A DNA stretch of 38,007 nt from Veillonella sp. KGMB01456 (GTDB lineage: Bacteria > Bacillota > Negativicutes > Veillonellales > Veillonellaceae): NCBI RefSeq assembly GCF_023051165.1, contig NZ_JALKIG010000021.1:1-38007 (forward strand), given 5' to 3'. Numbering within the stretch: position 1 is the first letter of the stretch; each line of letters opens with the position of its first letter. The notes under the pieces are model-generated. The model was not told where the DNA came from. It searched no databases and saw nothing but the letters and a program-made list of their open reading frames with translations. The position numbers and the translations under genes were made by a program. Positions 24,089-31,902 of the stretch are shown here, piece by piece.

Positions 24089-24430
24089 ATGGAAATGAAA
24101 AACTTGTTTGTAAAATTAATGGCCACTTTATGGGAAAATACATATCGTGCCGTGGTTACCGATCAAAATGATCAGTACGTAGCAACGGCTCGCGTTATCG
24201 TTAATATTCCCTTAAGTCGTGAAGTACTGCCGGATAACGCCCCCGAAGTGGACCCACAGTTATTGGTACTTGTTGAAGACGGCGCTCTCGATCCCAATAA
24301 TCTCATCGAATTCGAAACTATTTTAGCGGCGAAAGTTCGTGAAAAATTTAATTATGAAATCATGACGGTCTTCTTCTACTATCCAAGTCCCGAAGATGTG
24401 CTCAATAAAGGCACCATAGACCAGCAATAG
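24089..24430 (+). CDS. Uncharacterised 113-residue acidic protein
   Basis: I do not recognise this protein. It is soluble, with no signal peptide or membrane segment, and is rich in D, E, V and L. The N-terminal part (about 3-45) suggests a helix then strands with NTYRAVVTDQNDQYVATARVIVNIP; the middle is proline- and acid-rich (LPDNAPEVDPQLLVLVEDGALDPNN); the end has a helix and strand (FETILAAKVREKFNYEIMTVFFYYPSPEDV). It has its own promoter, a good AAGGAG site ten bases before the ATG, and a strong terminator at 24479-24520, which argues for a real gene. It is divergent from cobU and converges on the adenosyltransferase gene, so a cobalamin link is possible but unproven. Confidence 0.8.
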   Translation: MEMKNLFVKLMATLWENTYRAVVTDQNDQYVATARVIVNIPLSREVLPDNAPEVDPQLLVLVEDGALDPNNLIEFETILAAKVREKFNYEIMTVFFYYPSPEDVLNKGTIDQQ

Positions 24431-24478
24431 TCAGTTATTACTAAATCGCTTAGTTTAAAACTATCTATATAACAAAAG

Positions 24479-24520
24479 AAAAAGCTATGTTACGCGAATA
24501 ATTCGGTAACATAGCTTTTT
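24479..24520. terminator. Bidirectional terminator at 24.5 kb
   Basis: AAAAAGCTATGTTAC (24479-24493) is perfectly complementary to 24506-24520, with A and T runs at the outer ends. It can stop both the unknown plus-strand gene and the minus-strand adenosyltransferase gene that converge on it. Confidence 0.9.
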
Positions 24521-24573
24521 TATATTGGTGACCGTATTCACGTGTCAAATTTTATGAAGTTACTGCCACCAAC

Positions 24574-25080
24574 TTATAGTTCAAATTCGGCACGTGCTAA
24601 CATATAGCAGCAATCGGACAAACGATTTAAATAGCGAATATCCACATCGTGAACGGTTTCACCGGACTCGGCAAGACGCCATAAAGCGCGTTCGGCACGA
24701 CGAGTTACCGTACGGCATTGATGCAATAAGGCGGAACTTTTTTTGTCGCCCGGTACGATAAATTTAGTGAGCGGTTCCATTTTAGCATCATAGCTGTCAA
24801 TAATCTTTTCTAAATTTTCAATATGAGCATCCGTGATATTCGGTTCTTGGCCGAGACTGGCCACATCCGCCATAAGCTGCCACAATTCCTTTTCAATATC
24901 ATAGATAACCTGCTGAATATCTTCATGTTCAGAAAAAGCACGCGCAACACCTAATACAGATTGAAGTTCATCAACCGTACCATACGCTTCTACGCGAAGG
25001 GATGCTTTGGAAAGACGCTCACCCGTGTAAAGAGATGTAGAACCTTTATCGCCAGTCTTAGTATATACTTTACCACTCAT
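24574..25080 (-). CDS. pduO: PduO-type cob(I)alamin adenosyltransferase
   Basis: Transfers the adenosyl group of ATP to cob(I)alamin or cobinamide, needed both for assimilation of corrinoids and to make coenzyme B12. The 168-residue helical-bundle protein has the N-terminal ATP motif VYTKTGDKGSTSLYTGERL and, later, QCRTVTRRAERALWRLAE and YLNRLSDCCYMLAR, all typical of the PduO/MMAB family. A GTG three codons earlier is possible, but GAGG eight bases before the ATG at 25080 decides for the latter. It follows ndk by 33 bases, separated from the main cobalamin genes by the unknown plus-strand gene. Confidence 0.93.
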   Translation of the reverse strand: MSGKVYTKTGDKGSTSLYTGERLSKASLRVEAYGTVDELQSVLGVARAFSEHEDIQQVIYDIEKELWQLMADVASLGQEPNITDAHIENLEKIIDSYDAKMEPLTKFIVPGDKKSSALLHQCRTVTRRAERALWRLAESGETVHDVDIRYLNRLSDCCYMLARAEFEL

Positions 25081-25113
25081 ACTAATCACCTCATTTGTAA
25101 AAAGAAAGATATA

Positions 25114-25524
25114 TTACGCTTTGAATTCAGGGAACCAAAGGGCAACTTCACGTTCTGCCGTTGCTACCGCATCCGATGCGTGAACAACATTTTCATTAAT
25201 AGCCAAACCGTAATCGCCGCGAATAGTACCGGCATTAGCTTTTAACGGATCTGTGGCGCCATTTAACTGGCGAACGGCAGCAACTGCATTATCACCGCTA
25301 AGTACCATAGCCAAAACCGGGCCGGACGTAATAAAATCAATCAATTCTTGGAAGAACGGCTTATCTTTATGTTCGTCGTAATGGGCAGCGGCTAACTCAC
25401 GCGGTACTTGCAATAATTTTAAAGCGCTGATTGTCAAACCTTTGCGCTCATAACGAGCCAAGATTTCACCGCAAATTTTCTTTTTCACTCCGTCCGGTTT
25501 TACGAGTACTAACGTGTGTTCCAT
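25114..25524 (-). CDS. ndk: Nucleoside diphosphate kinase
   Basis: Balances nucleoside triphosphate pools by phosphate transfer through a histidine. The 136-residue protein begins with [11 protein letters not shown] and carries the phospho-histidine His115 in [11 protein letters not shown], after the substrate-binding RGDYG. Length is normal and all key residues are present. It is placed between htpX (11 bases upstream) and the adenosyltransferase gene, probably one transcript. Confidence 0.96.
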   Translation of the reverse strand: MEHTLVLVKPDGVKKKICGEILARYERKGLTISALKLLQVPRELAAAHYDEHKDKPFFQELIDFITSGPVLAMVLSGDNAVAAVRQLNGATDPLKANAGTIRGDYGLAINENVVHASDAVATAEREVALWFPEFKA

Positions 25525-25535
25525 AAGACTGCCTC

Positions 25536-26399
25536 CTAACGCATACGACTTGCTAATTCTTTTAATTTTTCAATACGAGATGCTGTACTTGGATGTGTGC
25601 TGAAAAGTGAGCTTGCTAAATCTTTCACACTTCCCAACGGGTTAATGATGAACATGTGAGCTGTTGGCCCAAGCTGAGCTTCGCCGCCCGGCAACATGCC
25701 ATGTTTAGCGTAATAATCGATTTTAGCTAAGGCCGAAGCTAAAGCTAATGGTTTGCCGCTCATTTCGGCGCCCCCTTCATCGGCGAGGTATTCACGGGAA
25801 CGTGAAATCGCCATCTGAATTAAGGCAGCCGCAATCGGTGCCAAAATAATGGTAGCCAACATTGCGATTGGATTGCCTCTTTCACGGTCATCACTGCTAC
25901 CGAAGATAGCAAACATTTGCATCATATTGGCAATCATTGTAATTACACCGGCCAGACTGGCAGCCACAGTACTGATTAAGGTATCGCGATGTTTAACGTG
26001 AGTTAATTCGTGACCCAGTACACCTTCGATTTCATCATCCGTCAAGAGATTCATAATCCCTGTCGTAACTGCTACCGCTGCATGCTCAGGATTACGACCT
26101 GTGGCAAATGCATTCGGCACATCGGAGTTGATGATATACACCTTTGGCATCGGCAAATTACCGCGTTTGGCCAAACCGGCTACCATATTGTATAATTCCG
26201 GATTGTCCGTGCCCGAAACTTGCTGTGCATTGTACATTTTAAGTACAATCTTATCGCTATTCCAATAGCTGAAGAAGTTCATAGCCATGGAGATAAGGAA
26301 CATTGTCATGAGACCGGCCCGTCCGGCGACCAACTGTCCGATCACCATCAATAACCCCGTCATCAATGCCAGTAAAACAGCAGTCTTAACATTATTCAT
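25536..26399 (-). CDS. htpX: Membrane zinc metalloprotease HtpX
   Basis: M48-family protease that degrades damaged membrane proteins. The 287-residue protein has two N-terminal membrane segments (about 5-42), the zinc motif HELTH at 130-134, another hydrophobic stretch around 145-165 and 177-195, and the third zinc ligand in [13 protein letters not shown]. Length and layout match HtpX. It has its own promoter just past thrB and a stem-loop in its leader. It heads a short run with ndk and the adenosyltransferase. Confidence 0.95.
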   Translation of the reverse strand: MNNVKTAVLLALMTGLLMVIGQLVAGRAGLMTMFLISMAMNFFSYWNSDKIVLKMYNAQQVSGTDNPELYNMVAGLAKRGNLPMPKVYIINSDVPNAFATGRNPEHAAVAVTTGIMNLLTDDEIEGVLGHELTHVKHRDTLISTVAASLAGVITMIANMMQMFAIFGSSDDRERGNPIAMLATIILAPIAAALIQMAISRSREYLADEGGAEMSGKPLALASALAKIDYYAKHGMLPGGEAQLGPTAHMFIINPLGSVKDLASSLFSTHPSTASRIEKLKELASRMR

Positions 26400-26430
26400 A
26401 TTTGTTTTGCCTCTTTCTTAAGATAAATGT

Positions 26431-26454
26431 GTAGCTTGCTACTCAGTAAGCTAC
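26431..26454 (-). other. Stem-loop in the htpX leader
   Basis: GTAGCTT (26431-26437) pairs with AAGCTAC (26448-26454) around a ten-base loop, between the htpX promoter and its ribosome site. It lacks a U tract, so a role in leader RNA stability or translation control is more likely than termination. Confidence 0.4.
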
Positions 26455-26508
26455 GTCCTGATGAATAGACTTGTTTCCTGATTTTAGTAACATTCTATTC
26501 ACAGTATA

Positions 26509-26537
26509 ATTATATAGTAATTGCTTTCATTTGGCAA
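26509..26537 (-). promoter_or_regulatory. htpX promoter
   Basis: On the minus strand TTGCCA (26532-26537) and TATAAT (26509-26514) are spaced by 17 bases, starting 16 bases past the thrB stop. It separates htpX-ndk-pduO from the hom-thrB transcript. Confidence 0.75.
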
Positions 26538-26552
26538 TTTTATAAACATTTA

Positions 26553-27467
26553 TCATATGTATCGAGCCCCTACCGTATCGGCTTTCAGCACATAAGTACG
26601 GCATGGAATATTATTGTTATTAAACACATCACCCATACGCGTGGCTACGGTTTGTGCTGTTGAGCGCGGGCAATAGGCAATTAAGGTAGAGCCGGAGCCG
26701 CTGATAGTGGCGCCATAGGCACCTGCTTTGCGAGAGGCCTCAAACACGTCCTCACAATGAGGAATGAGCGTTTTGCGGTATGGCACATGAAGATAATCTT
26801 CCAAAGCGATGCGCAAGTAATCCAGTTTATGTTGCAATAAGGCCGTAACAAATAAAGTGGCATGACTTACATTAGCCACCGCTTCTTTATGAGCAATAGT
26901 CTTTGGCAAAACGCTCCGGGCATATTCCGTTGAAACAGACACTTCCGGTACCACTACGGCGAAAAGTAACTCTTCCGGTAAGGCCACGGTTGTATATAAA
27001 AGTTCTTTCGGATCATTGACGGCACACACAAGATTACCCAATAAAGCAGGCGCCACATTATCCGGATGTCCTTCGATGTCGTTGGCTAAGACTAAGAGTT
27101 CATGCGTTGTAAGTGGTTTTGCCAACAAGCGATTCGCTAAGAGTAAACCCGCTACGATGGCCGTGGAGCTGCTACCGAGCCCACGGGACGGTGGAATTAC
27201 CGTTTCACTGTGAACGTTACCATATATAGGTTCGGAGCTTGCTTGTTGAAATACAGCTTGCATGGCCTGCCCCACTAAATTATAAGTTTGATCTTCTTTG
27301 GCCAACGTATCGGCATCAAAGCCGGAAAAGGTATATGTGTTGGCGCTGGCCGTTTTATCGGGCGTGAAGGTAAATGTATTATAAAGCTCCAAGGCGAGCC
27401 CCAGAGAGTCAAATCCGGGGCCGCAATTGGCACTGGTAGCCGGTACTTTAACTGTAATTGTATCCAT
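26553..27467 (-). CDS. thrB: Homoserine kinase
   Basis: Phosphorylates homoserine in threonine synthesis. The 304-residue GHMP kinase has the N-terminal VKVPATSANCGPGFDSLGLAL, the ATP-binding loop PPSRGLGSSSTAIVAGLLLAN and the C-terminal GAYGATISGSGSTLIAYC, all typical of ThrB. The frame opens at an ATG two codons earlier, but that lies only two bases after GGAGG; the ATG at 27467, eight bases away, is the better start. It follows hom by 12 bases. Threonine synthase (thrC) is not in this window. Confidence 0.95.
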   Translation of the reverse strand: MDTITVKVPATSANCGPGFDSLGLALELYNTFTFTPDKTASANTYTFSGFDADTLAKEDQTYNLVGQAMQAVFQQASSEPIYGNVHSETVIPPSRGLGSSSTAIVAGLLLANRLLAKPLTTHELLVLANDIEGHPDNVAPALLGNLVCAVNDPKELLYTTVALPEELLFAVVVPEVSVSTEYARSVLPKTIAHKEAVANVSHATLFVTALLQHKLDYLRIALEDYLHVPYRKTLIPHCEDVFEASRKAGAYGATISGSGSTLIAYCPRSTAQTVATRMGDVFNNNNIPCRTYVLKADTVGARYI

Positions 27468-27479
27468 CTGCATTGCCTC

Positions 27480-28769
27480 CTAATCAGTCATAATAGGAAT
27501 AACGCTGCCGATTTCACGAACGACGCGAAGATTATTGAACGCATCGATTACATTTGAAATATACGAACGAGGGCAGGACGATGTAACAATAGCTAACGTA
27601 GAGGTCGTTTCACTTTCATTACGCTGCGTTACGGCTTGTACGGAAATACGCTGCTCCGCCAGTTTTGATGCTACTTTTGCCAAAACACCGGTGGAGTTGT
27701 CTACTAAGATGCGAATGTAGTAGGACGATTCAATCTTACCGGACGCATATAGATTCTTTTCGGAGAAATAGAATGGTTTTAACTGACCAAGGTGGTTAGT
27801 TTGGATATTTTTGGCAATTTCCATGATGTCACTTACGACGGAGCTGCCCGTTGGCAAGCTGCCGGCGCCGCGGCCATAGAACATGGCGTCATCGATGCCG
27901 TTGCCCTTAACATATAATGCATTATAGGAACCGCGTACCGACGCGAGCGGATGATTGCTGGAAATAAAGGACGGATGCACATTAAGCGACAAACCTTTTT
28001 TCGTTTCTTTGGCAATACCCAACAATTTAATGGTGTAACCGAATTCTTTACCAAAGGCAATATCCATAGCGTCGATTTTAGTAATCCCTTCTACGGATAC
28101 GTCTTCAAAGAATATACGACGGTTAAAGGCAATAGATGATAAAATAGCCAATTTACGAGCCGCGTCGAGCCCTTCCACGTCGGCTGTCGGATCTGCTTCG
28201 GCGTAGCCTAAAGCCTGTGCTTCCGCCAATACTTCGGCATAGCCGGCGCCTTTTTCAGTCATGTTGGACAAAATAAAGTTAGTTGTACCGTTCAAAATAC
28301 CAACGATTTCCGTAATTTTATTCCCCCCTAAGGATTCATAGAGGGTGCGGATAATCGGAATACCGCCTAATACGCTGGCTTCGTAACGCAAATCAACGCC
28401 GTTTTTACCGGCTAAATCCAATAAATAAGGACCTGCTTCAGCCAGTAAATCCTTATTGGCTGTAACTACACTTTTCTTAGCTTTTAGAGCTTTTTCAACA
28501 CAATCCCGGGCGAAAGTCACACCGCCCATAACTTCCACAATAATTTGAATGGACGAATCTTCAAAAATCGAGTCTACATCATTCGTAAACTGTGTACCTT
28601 CCGGCAACGTAATGTGGCTGTATTTTTCAGCATTACGCACGAAAATTTTGCTGACTTGAATCGATACACCGGTGCGATTAGTGATTAAATCACGGTTTTT
28701 AACTAATAATTCAAATGTTCCTTGCCCTACGGTCCCAAATCCCAGTAAAGCGACCTTAACTTGTTCCAT
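27480..28769 (-). CDS. hom: Homoserine dehydrogenase
   Basis: Reduces aspartate semialdehyde (from Asd) to homoserine, the entry to threonine and methionine. The 429-residue protein has the N-terminal NAD(P) motif LLGFGTVGQGTFELL, the catalytic core with VGILNGTTNFILSNM and EAQALGYAEADPTADVEGLDAARKLAIL, and a C-terminal ACT domain (about 350-429, YYIRILVDNSTGVLAKVASKLAEQRISVQAVTQ) for feedback control. GAGGGAG precedes the ATG. It lies between the ACT-domain gene (121 bases upstream) and thrB. Confidence 0.96.
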   Translation of the reverse strand: MEQVKVALLGFGTVGQGTFELLVKNRDLITNRTGVSIQVSKIFVRNAEKYSHITLPEGTQFTNDVDSIFEDSSIQIIVEVMGGVTFARDCVEKALKAKKSVVTANKDLLAEAGPYLLDLAGKNGVDLRYEASVLGGIPIIRTLYESLGGNKITEIVGILNGTTNFILSNMTEKGAGYAEVLAEAQALGYAEADPTADVEGLDAARKLAILSSIAFNRRIFFEDVSVEGITKIDAMDIAFGKEFGYTIKLLGIAKETKKGLSLNVHPSFISSNHPLASVRGSYNALYVKGNGIDDAMFYGRGAGSLPTGSSVVSDIMEIAKNIQTNHLGQLKPFYFSEKNLYASGKIESSYYIRILVDNSTGVLAKVASKLAEQRISVQAVTQRNESETTSTLAIVTSSCPRSYISNVIDAFNNLRVVREIGSVIPIMTD

Positions 28770-28783
28770 CTTCTTCTCCCTCT

Positions 28784-28823
28784 CTCTTATAAGAGTGCCC
28801 CGGCCTATTAAATAAGTCGGGGC
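28784..28823 (-). other. Two inverted repeats in the hom leader
   Basis: GCCCCG (28797-28802) pairs with CGGGGC (28818-28823), and next to it CTCTTATAAGAG (28784-28795) is a perfect palindrome that ends close to the hom ribosome site. The first has no U tract on the minus strand. They could affect readthrough from the ACT gene or access of ribosomes to hom. Confidence 0.4.
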
Positions 28824-28890
28824 TAAGCCTATTTTTCTTTTTTATTAGCCATATTCTTTAATGTTGAAATGAGTGATCAATCTGTTTCGA

Positions 28891-29340
28891 TTAAGCCTGA
28901 CCTAAAATTTCAACTTTTAAGATACCGCGGATACTACGGATATTATCCAAACATTCTTCTAATGTAGTGGACAAATCCTTGGTTTCAAAGGCAATCGTTA
29001 CGTTAGCAATGCCTTGAAGCGGAATATCCTGGTTAATTGTCAAAATACTGCCGTTACTTTCGGCAATAGCCCGTAAGATGCTGGATAACATGCCCGGATC
29101 ATTAGACATGGAAACCGTAATAGATACGATTTTACCTTGGGCAATTTCGTAAAACGGGAATACATAGTCCTTATATTTATAGTAGGCGGAACGACTTAAA
29201 TCCATGCGTTCAACAGCTTCGTTAATCGTTTTAGCTTCGCCTAATTTTAAAATTTCTTTTACTTTAATCGTCTTTTTAATGGCTTCAGGAAGAATGTCTT
29301 CTTGAACCAAATAAAATTTGTCTTTCTTTAACTTAGCCAA
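28891..29340 (-). CDS. ACT-domain protein, PheB / UPF0735 family
   Basis: A 149-residue protein whose N-terminal part (FYLVQEDILPEAIKKTIKVKEILKLGEAKTINEAVERMDLSRSAYYKYKDYVFPF) resembles a helix-turn-helix, followed by an ACT domain (about 70-149, ITVSMSNDPGMLSSILRAIAESNGSILTINQD). This is the PheB type, proposed to sense an amino acid; in Firmicutes it often lies beside hom-thrB or pheA. An ATG ten codons upstream exists, but AGGAGG lies seven bases before the TTG at 29340, so I choose TTG. Its position ahead of hom suggests a role in threonine/homoserine control, not established. Confidence 0.85.
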   Translation of the reverse strand: MAKLKKDKFYLVQEDILPEAIKKTIKVKEILKLGEAKTINEAVERMDLSRSAYYKYKDYVFPFYEIAQGKIVSITVSMSNDPGMLSSILRAIAESNGSILTINQDIPLQGIANVTIAFETKDLSTTLEECLDNIRSIRGILKVEILGQA

Positions 29341-30355
29341 TGTTATTACCTCCATCTTTTTCCTGTTCATCAGTCATTGCCGCGCCGGCTACAAATTGAC
29401 GACCGTAGAGGGTAAATACGGAATACATGCCAATGAAAAACGGCAAATACTCAGCCACTACACGCCAGCCAACTGCGACAATTCCGACAGTCCCTAACGG
29501 CAAAAATGACTCAAACAAATAAACGAACAAACCTTCGGCTACACCTGTACCACCCGGTGTAGGGGCAAAATACAAAATAAGATTTAATAAAATCATGCGA
29601 TTGAGGACTTCCACAATCGGTATATCCCATGTAAAGGCCATCATAAGTGCCGGTGCTATCGTATATAAAGCGATAAGACTTAAACCGGACTCAATGAAAA
29701 CCACTATGGACTGAAATGGTCTGGCATAGATTAAGCTAAACCCTTCATTTAACTCAGCTAATTTGGCTAACCAACTTTTAGGATGACCACTTTGTAACCG
29801 TTCGGCTACAATGTAAACAAATCGTTTCATTAAATTGGTCTGCAACAGATATAAGCCAAAAATTGTACAAAGTACCATAATAAATGATACCTGAATCAAA
29901 GCTTCGTTGCTGATGTAAGGAATTGTTATGGAGCCGTGTAAAAATATAACCGGTAACATAGCAATTAAGAACAAAATAGAAAATACGGTTCGAATCAGTA
30001 CAATCGGCGCCCCTTTCATAACGGGTACACCGTAACTCTTAAGGATTAAAACCTGAGCCACCGCGCCGCCGCTGGCACCGGGTGTCAGCATGGCCATAAA
30101 ATAGTTACCGAATATAACACGTAAAATAGCTTTAATCGGTAATTTATAGCCGCCCATTTGTACTAACCGCTGTAAACGTAAACCGTCAAAATACATACCC
30201 ACAGCCAATGCAATCAAGGCCAACAACAGGGATGTAATATTAAAGGTTTCCAGAGTTTGTAACGCGTTTAAATCAATGGTGAAATAAATAGTGAGCCCTG
30301 AAATAACCAGTAGCAAAAGCCCTAACAATAGGCCTCGCTTGAGCATCTTATTCAT
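29333..30355 (-). CDS. YbhN / UPF0104 lysylphosphatidylglycerol synthase-type membrane protein
   Basis: A 340-residue integral membrane protein with about eight hydrophobic segments and family motifs DGLRLQRLVQMGGY, NYFMAMLTPGASGGAVAQVLILKSYGVPV and PTPGGTGVAEGLFVYLF. It matches the membrane half of MprF-like flippases and free-standing YbhN proteins, without the soluble aminoacyl-transferase domain. It may move a lipid or glycolipid across the membrane. Its start overlaps the YdjC stop by four bases, and its end overlaps the start of the ACT gene by eight. Confidence 0.82.
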   Translation of the reverse strand: MNKMLKRGLLLGLLLLVISGLTIYFTIDLNALQTLETFNITSLLLALIALAVGMYFDGLRLQRLVQMGGYKLPIKAILRVIFGNYFMAMLTPGASGGAVAQVLILKSYGVPVMKGAPIVLIRTVFSILFLIAMLPVIFLHGSITIPYISNEALIQVSFIMVLCTIFGLYLLQTNLMKRFVYIVAERLQSGHPKSWLAKLAELNEGFSLIYARPFQSIVVFIESGLSLIALYTIAPALMMAFTWDIPIVEVLNRMILLNLILYFAPTPGGTGVAEGLFVYLFESFLPLGTVGIVAVGWRVVAEYLPFFIGMYSVFTLYGRQFVAGAAMTDEQEKDGGNNIG

Positions 30356-31206
30356 TCACATTCACCATAATTGAGAAGCTGAATCTGATGGAACTTGATA
30401 AACTCTTTTACCGGTTCCGCACACATAGCGGCTAACTCACTTTCCCAGTGATAATCCCAAGGGAATAATGCATTGAGAACCCGATCATTATTACCGGGAT
30501 GGGTCATAATTTCATGACTGCCACGAGTACCGGCTACACGATGAAAAATTTCCATTAATCGTTCTTCCGTGAGCTGGCCGCCACTCATCATACCCCAGAA
30601 ATAACGTGGTGACCAAATACCCATACGACTTGAAAAGGTGTATGCTTTATCGGCCACTTCCGCCAAACCTACCTTACCGGCAAAGCGTCCCCATTGATTA
30701 ATTCCGTTGCGGAAAAAACGATCTTCCGCAGGAATGCGCATCTTTTTAATGCCGTATTTTTTCAATAAGGAAGTCATAATCGGTGTAATTTGCGGCAATA
30801 CATGCAAGTGCTGATGCCCGTCCGCATGTGTAATGGCAAGTCCGGAGGATACCACTTTTTCGAATTGTAAATCTAATTCTTGATAAACTTCTTCAAAATT
30901 AATATCTCCCGATACCGCTTTCTTAATGAATTGCGGATAGGAGGTAAAAAATCGACCGTGCTCGTCAACGAGGCTCGGTACTTTGTCGGCACCGCTTAGT
31001 GGTTTAAGACCACCCACAAGGGCTGTGTGGACGCCAATCCCCAAACGAGGATTTTCCTTAGCCATAGCAACTGCTTCGTCAAAAGAATCGCCATTGGCCA
31101 ATAACGATGTGCTTGTGATAATCCCCTCTTTGTGCCCTTTAATGATACCTTCGTTAACGGCTTGATGTAAGCCGAAATCGTCGGCATTAACAATTAATCG
31201 TATCAT
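30352..31206 (-). CDS. YdjC/ChbG-family carbohydrate deacetylase (HpnK-like)
   Basis: A 284-residue protein with the family opening IRLIVNADDFGLHQAVNEGII containing the metal-binding aspartates, a histidine in GIGVHTAL, and ITHADGHQHLHVLPQI, then EIMTHPGN near the end. YdjC proteins deacetylate N-acetylated sugars; the HpnK branch is found with lipid-sugar genes. Paired with a YbhN membrane protein in a four-base overlap, it may act on a lipid-linked glycan, an inference from context. A GTG two codons earlier is possible; I prefer the ATG at 31206, preceded by AAGG. Confidence 0.85.
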   Translation of the reverse strand: MIRLIVNADDFGLHQAVNEGIIKGHKEGIITSTSLLANGDSFDEAVAMAKENPRLGIGVHTALVGGLKPLSGADKVPSLVDEHGRFFTSYPQFIKKAVSGDINFEEVYQELDLQFEKVVSSGLAITHADGHQHLHVLPQITPIMTSLLKKYGIKKMRIPAEDRFFRNGINQWGRFAGKVGLAEVADKAYTFSSRMGIWSPRYFWGMMSGGQLTEERLMEIFHRVAGTRGSHEIMTHPGNNDRVLNALFPWDYHWESELAAMCAEPVKEFIKFHQIQLLNYGECE

Positions 31207-31249
31207 ATGCACCTTCTACTTTTTTAATACTTAATCATTTAAAGAGGAT

Positions 31250-31268
31250 ATATGTTATTTTAACATAT
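31250..31268. repeat. Small AT-rich hairpin upstream of the YdjC gene
   Basis: ATATGTTA and TAACATAT flank a three-base centre (31250-31268), 44 bases upstream of the YdjC start. This is suitable for an operator or the 3' end of the larB-larC transcript. Confidence 0.35.
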
Positions 31269-31277
31269 GTCTATTGG

Positions 31278-31310
31278 TAGTGTATAGTGGAATTTTACTA
31301 TTACACACTA
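31278..31310. repeat. Inverted repeat in the larC-YdjC gap
   Basis: TAGTGTATAGT (31278-31288) pairs imperfectly with ACTATTACACACTA (31297-31310), with a three-base bulge. It lies in the 245-base gap between the larC fragment and the YdjC gene, which otherwise shows only AT-rich sequence. Confidence 0.35.
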
Positions 31311-31451
31311 ATTTTAGGAAAAAATTATAAACAATTAATGAACTGCTGATAATATGACTATAAAATTTACCGTAATGATGTATCAAACCACGACAGATGA
31401 TACTTTTCATCTTGAATTTTAAATAATTAGTACGAGAGACTATATTTTACA

Positions 31452-31898
31452 CTAAAATACGGGACTTGTTAAGGTGGCCCACACTTCTTTTTCTAAAATT
31501 TTTATAGGAATATTTAATGCAAGTGCAGCGTTAGCTAAATCTTCGTATTCAAGGGAAATATTCACCAGTTTTCCGTCGTGAAATGCCTTTTTTACATGTA
31601 TCTTTTGATTTTTGTAAAAAATCTCTTCAAATTCTCGTTCACAGATTACACGGTCTATCTCAAAATATCGAAAACCGATAGTGGTGGTATTTTCAAAAAT
31701 CAATCGGCTTATATCTTTTAATTGTTCTTTCGGTGCCAACACACTGAGCATAATAGCCGGTCTTCCCTTTTTCATAATAATAGGGGTTAACCACGCATCA
31801 TTGGCACCGCCCTTCAGCAAGGTATCCAATAAGGGACCATACAGTTCCGGATTCATATTGTCGATATTGGCTTCAATTTGAATTAATTGTGAGTTCAT
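31452..31898 (-). CDS. larC: LarC C-terminal domain only (nickel-pincer cofactor synthesis)
   Basis: LarC inserts nickel into the pyridinium dithiocarboxylate cofactor of LarA-type racemases, using CTP. This 148-residue product matches only the C-terminal part of a roughly 400-residue LarC: IEANIDNMNPELYGPLLDTLLKGGANDAWLTPIIMKKGRPAIMLSVL, then ENTTTIGFRYFEIDR and SLEYEDLANAALALNIPI. It starts with its own ATG and GAGGTG ribosome site four bases past larB, so it is not simply the tail of a frameshifted gene. The N-terminal half (LarC1 in Lactobacillus) is not in this window. Either it is encoded elsewhere, or it is lost, or this is a natural free-standing LarC2. Confidence 0.85.
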   Translation of the reverse strand: MNSQLIQIEANIDNMNPELYGPLLDTLLKGGANDAWLTPIIMKKGRPAIMLSVLAPKEQLKDISRLIFENTTTIGFRYFEIDRVICEREFEEIFYKNQKIHVKKAFHDGKLVNISLEYEDLANAALALNIPIKILEKEVWATLTSPVF

Positions 31899-31902
31899 AC
31901 AT

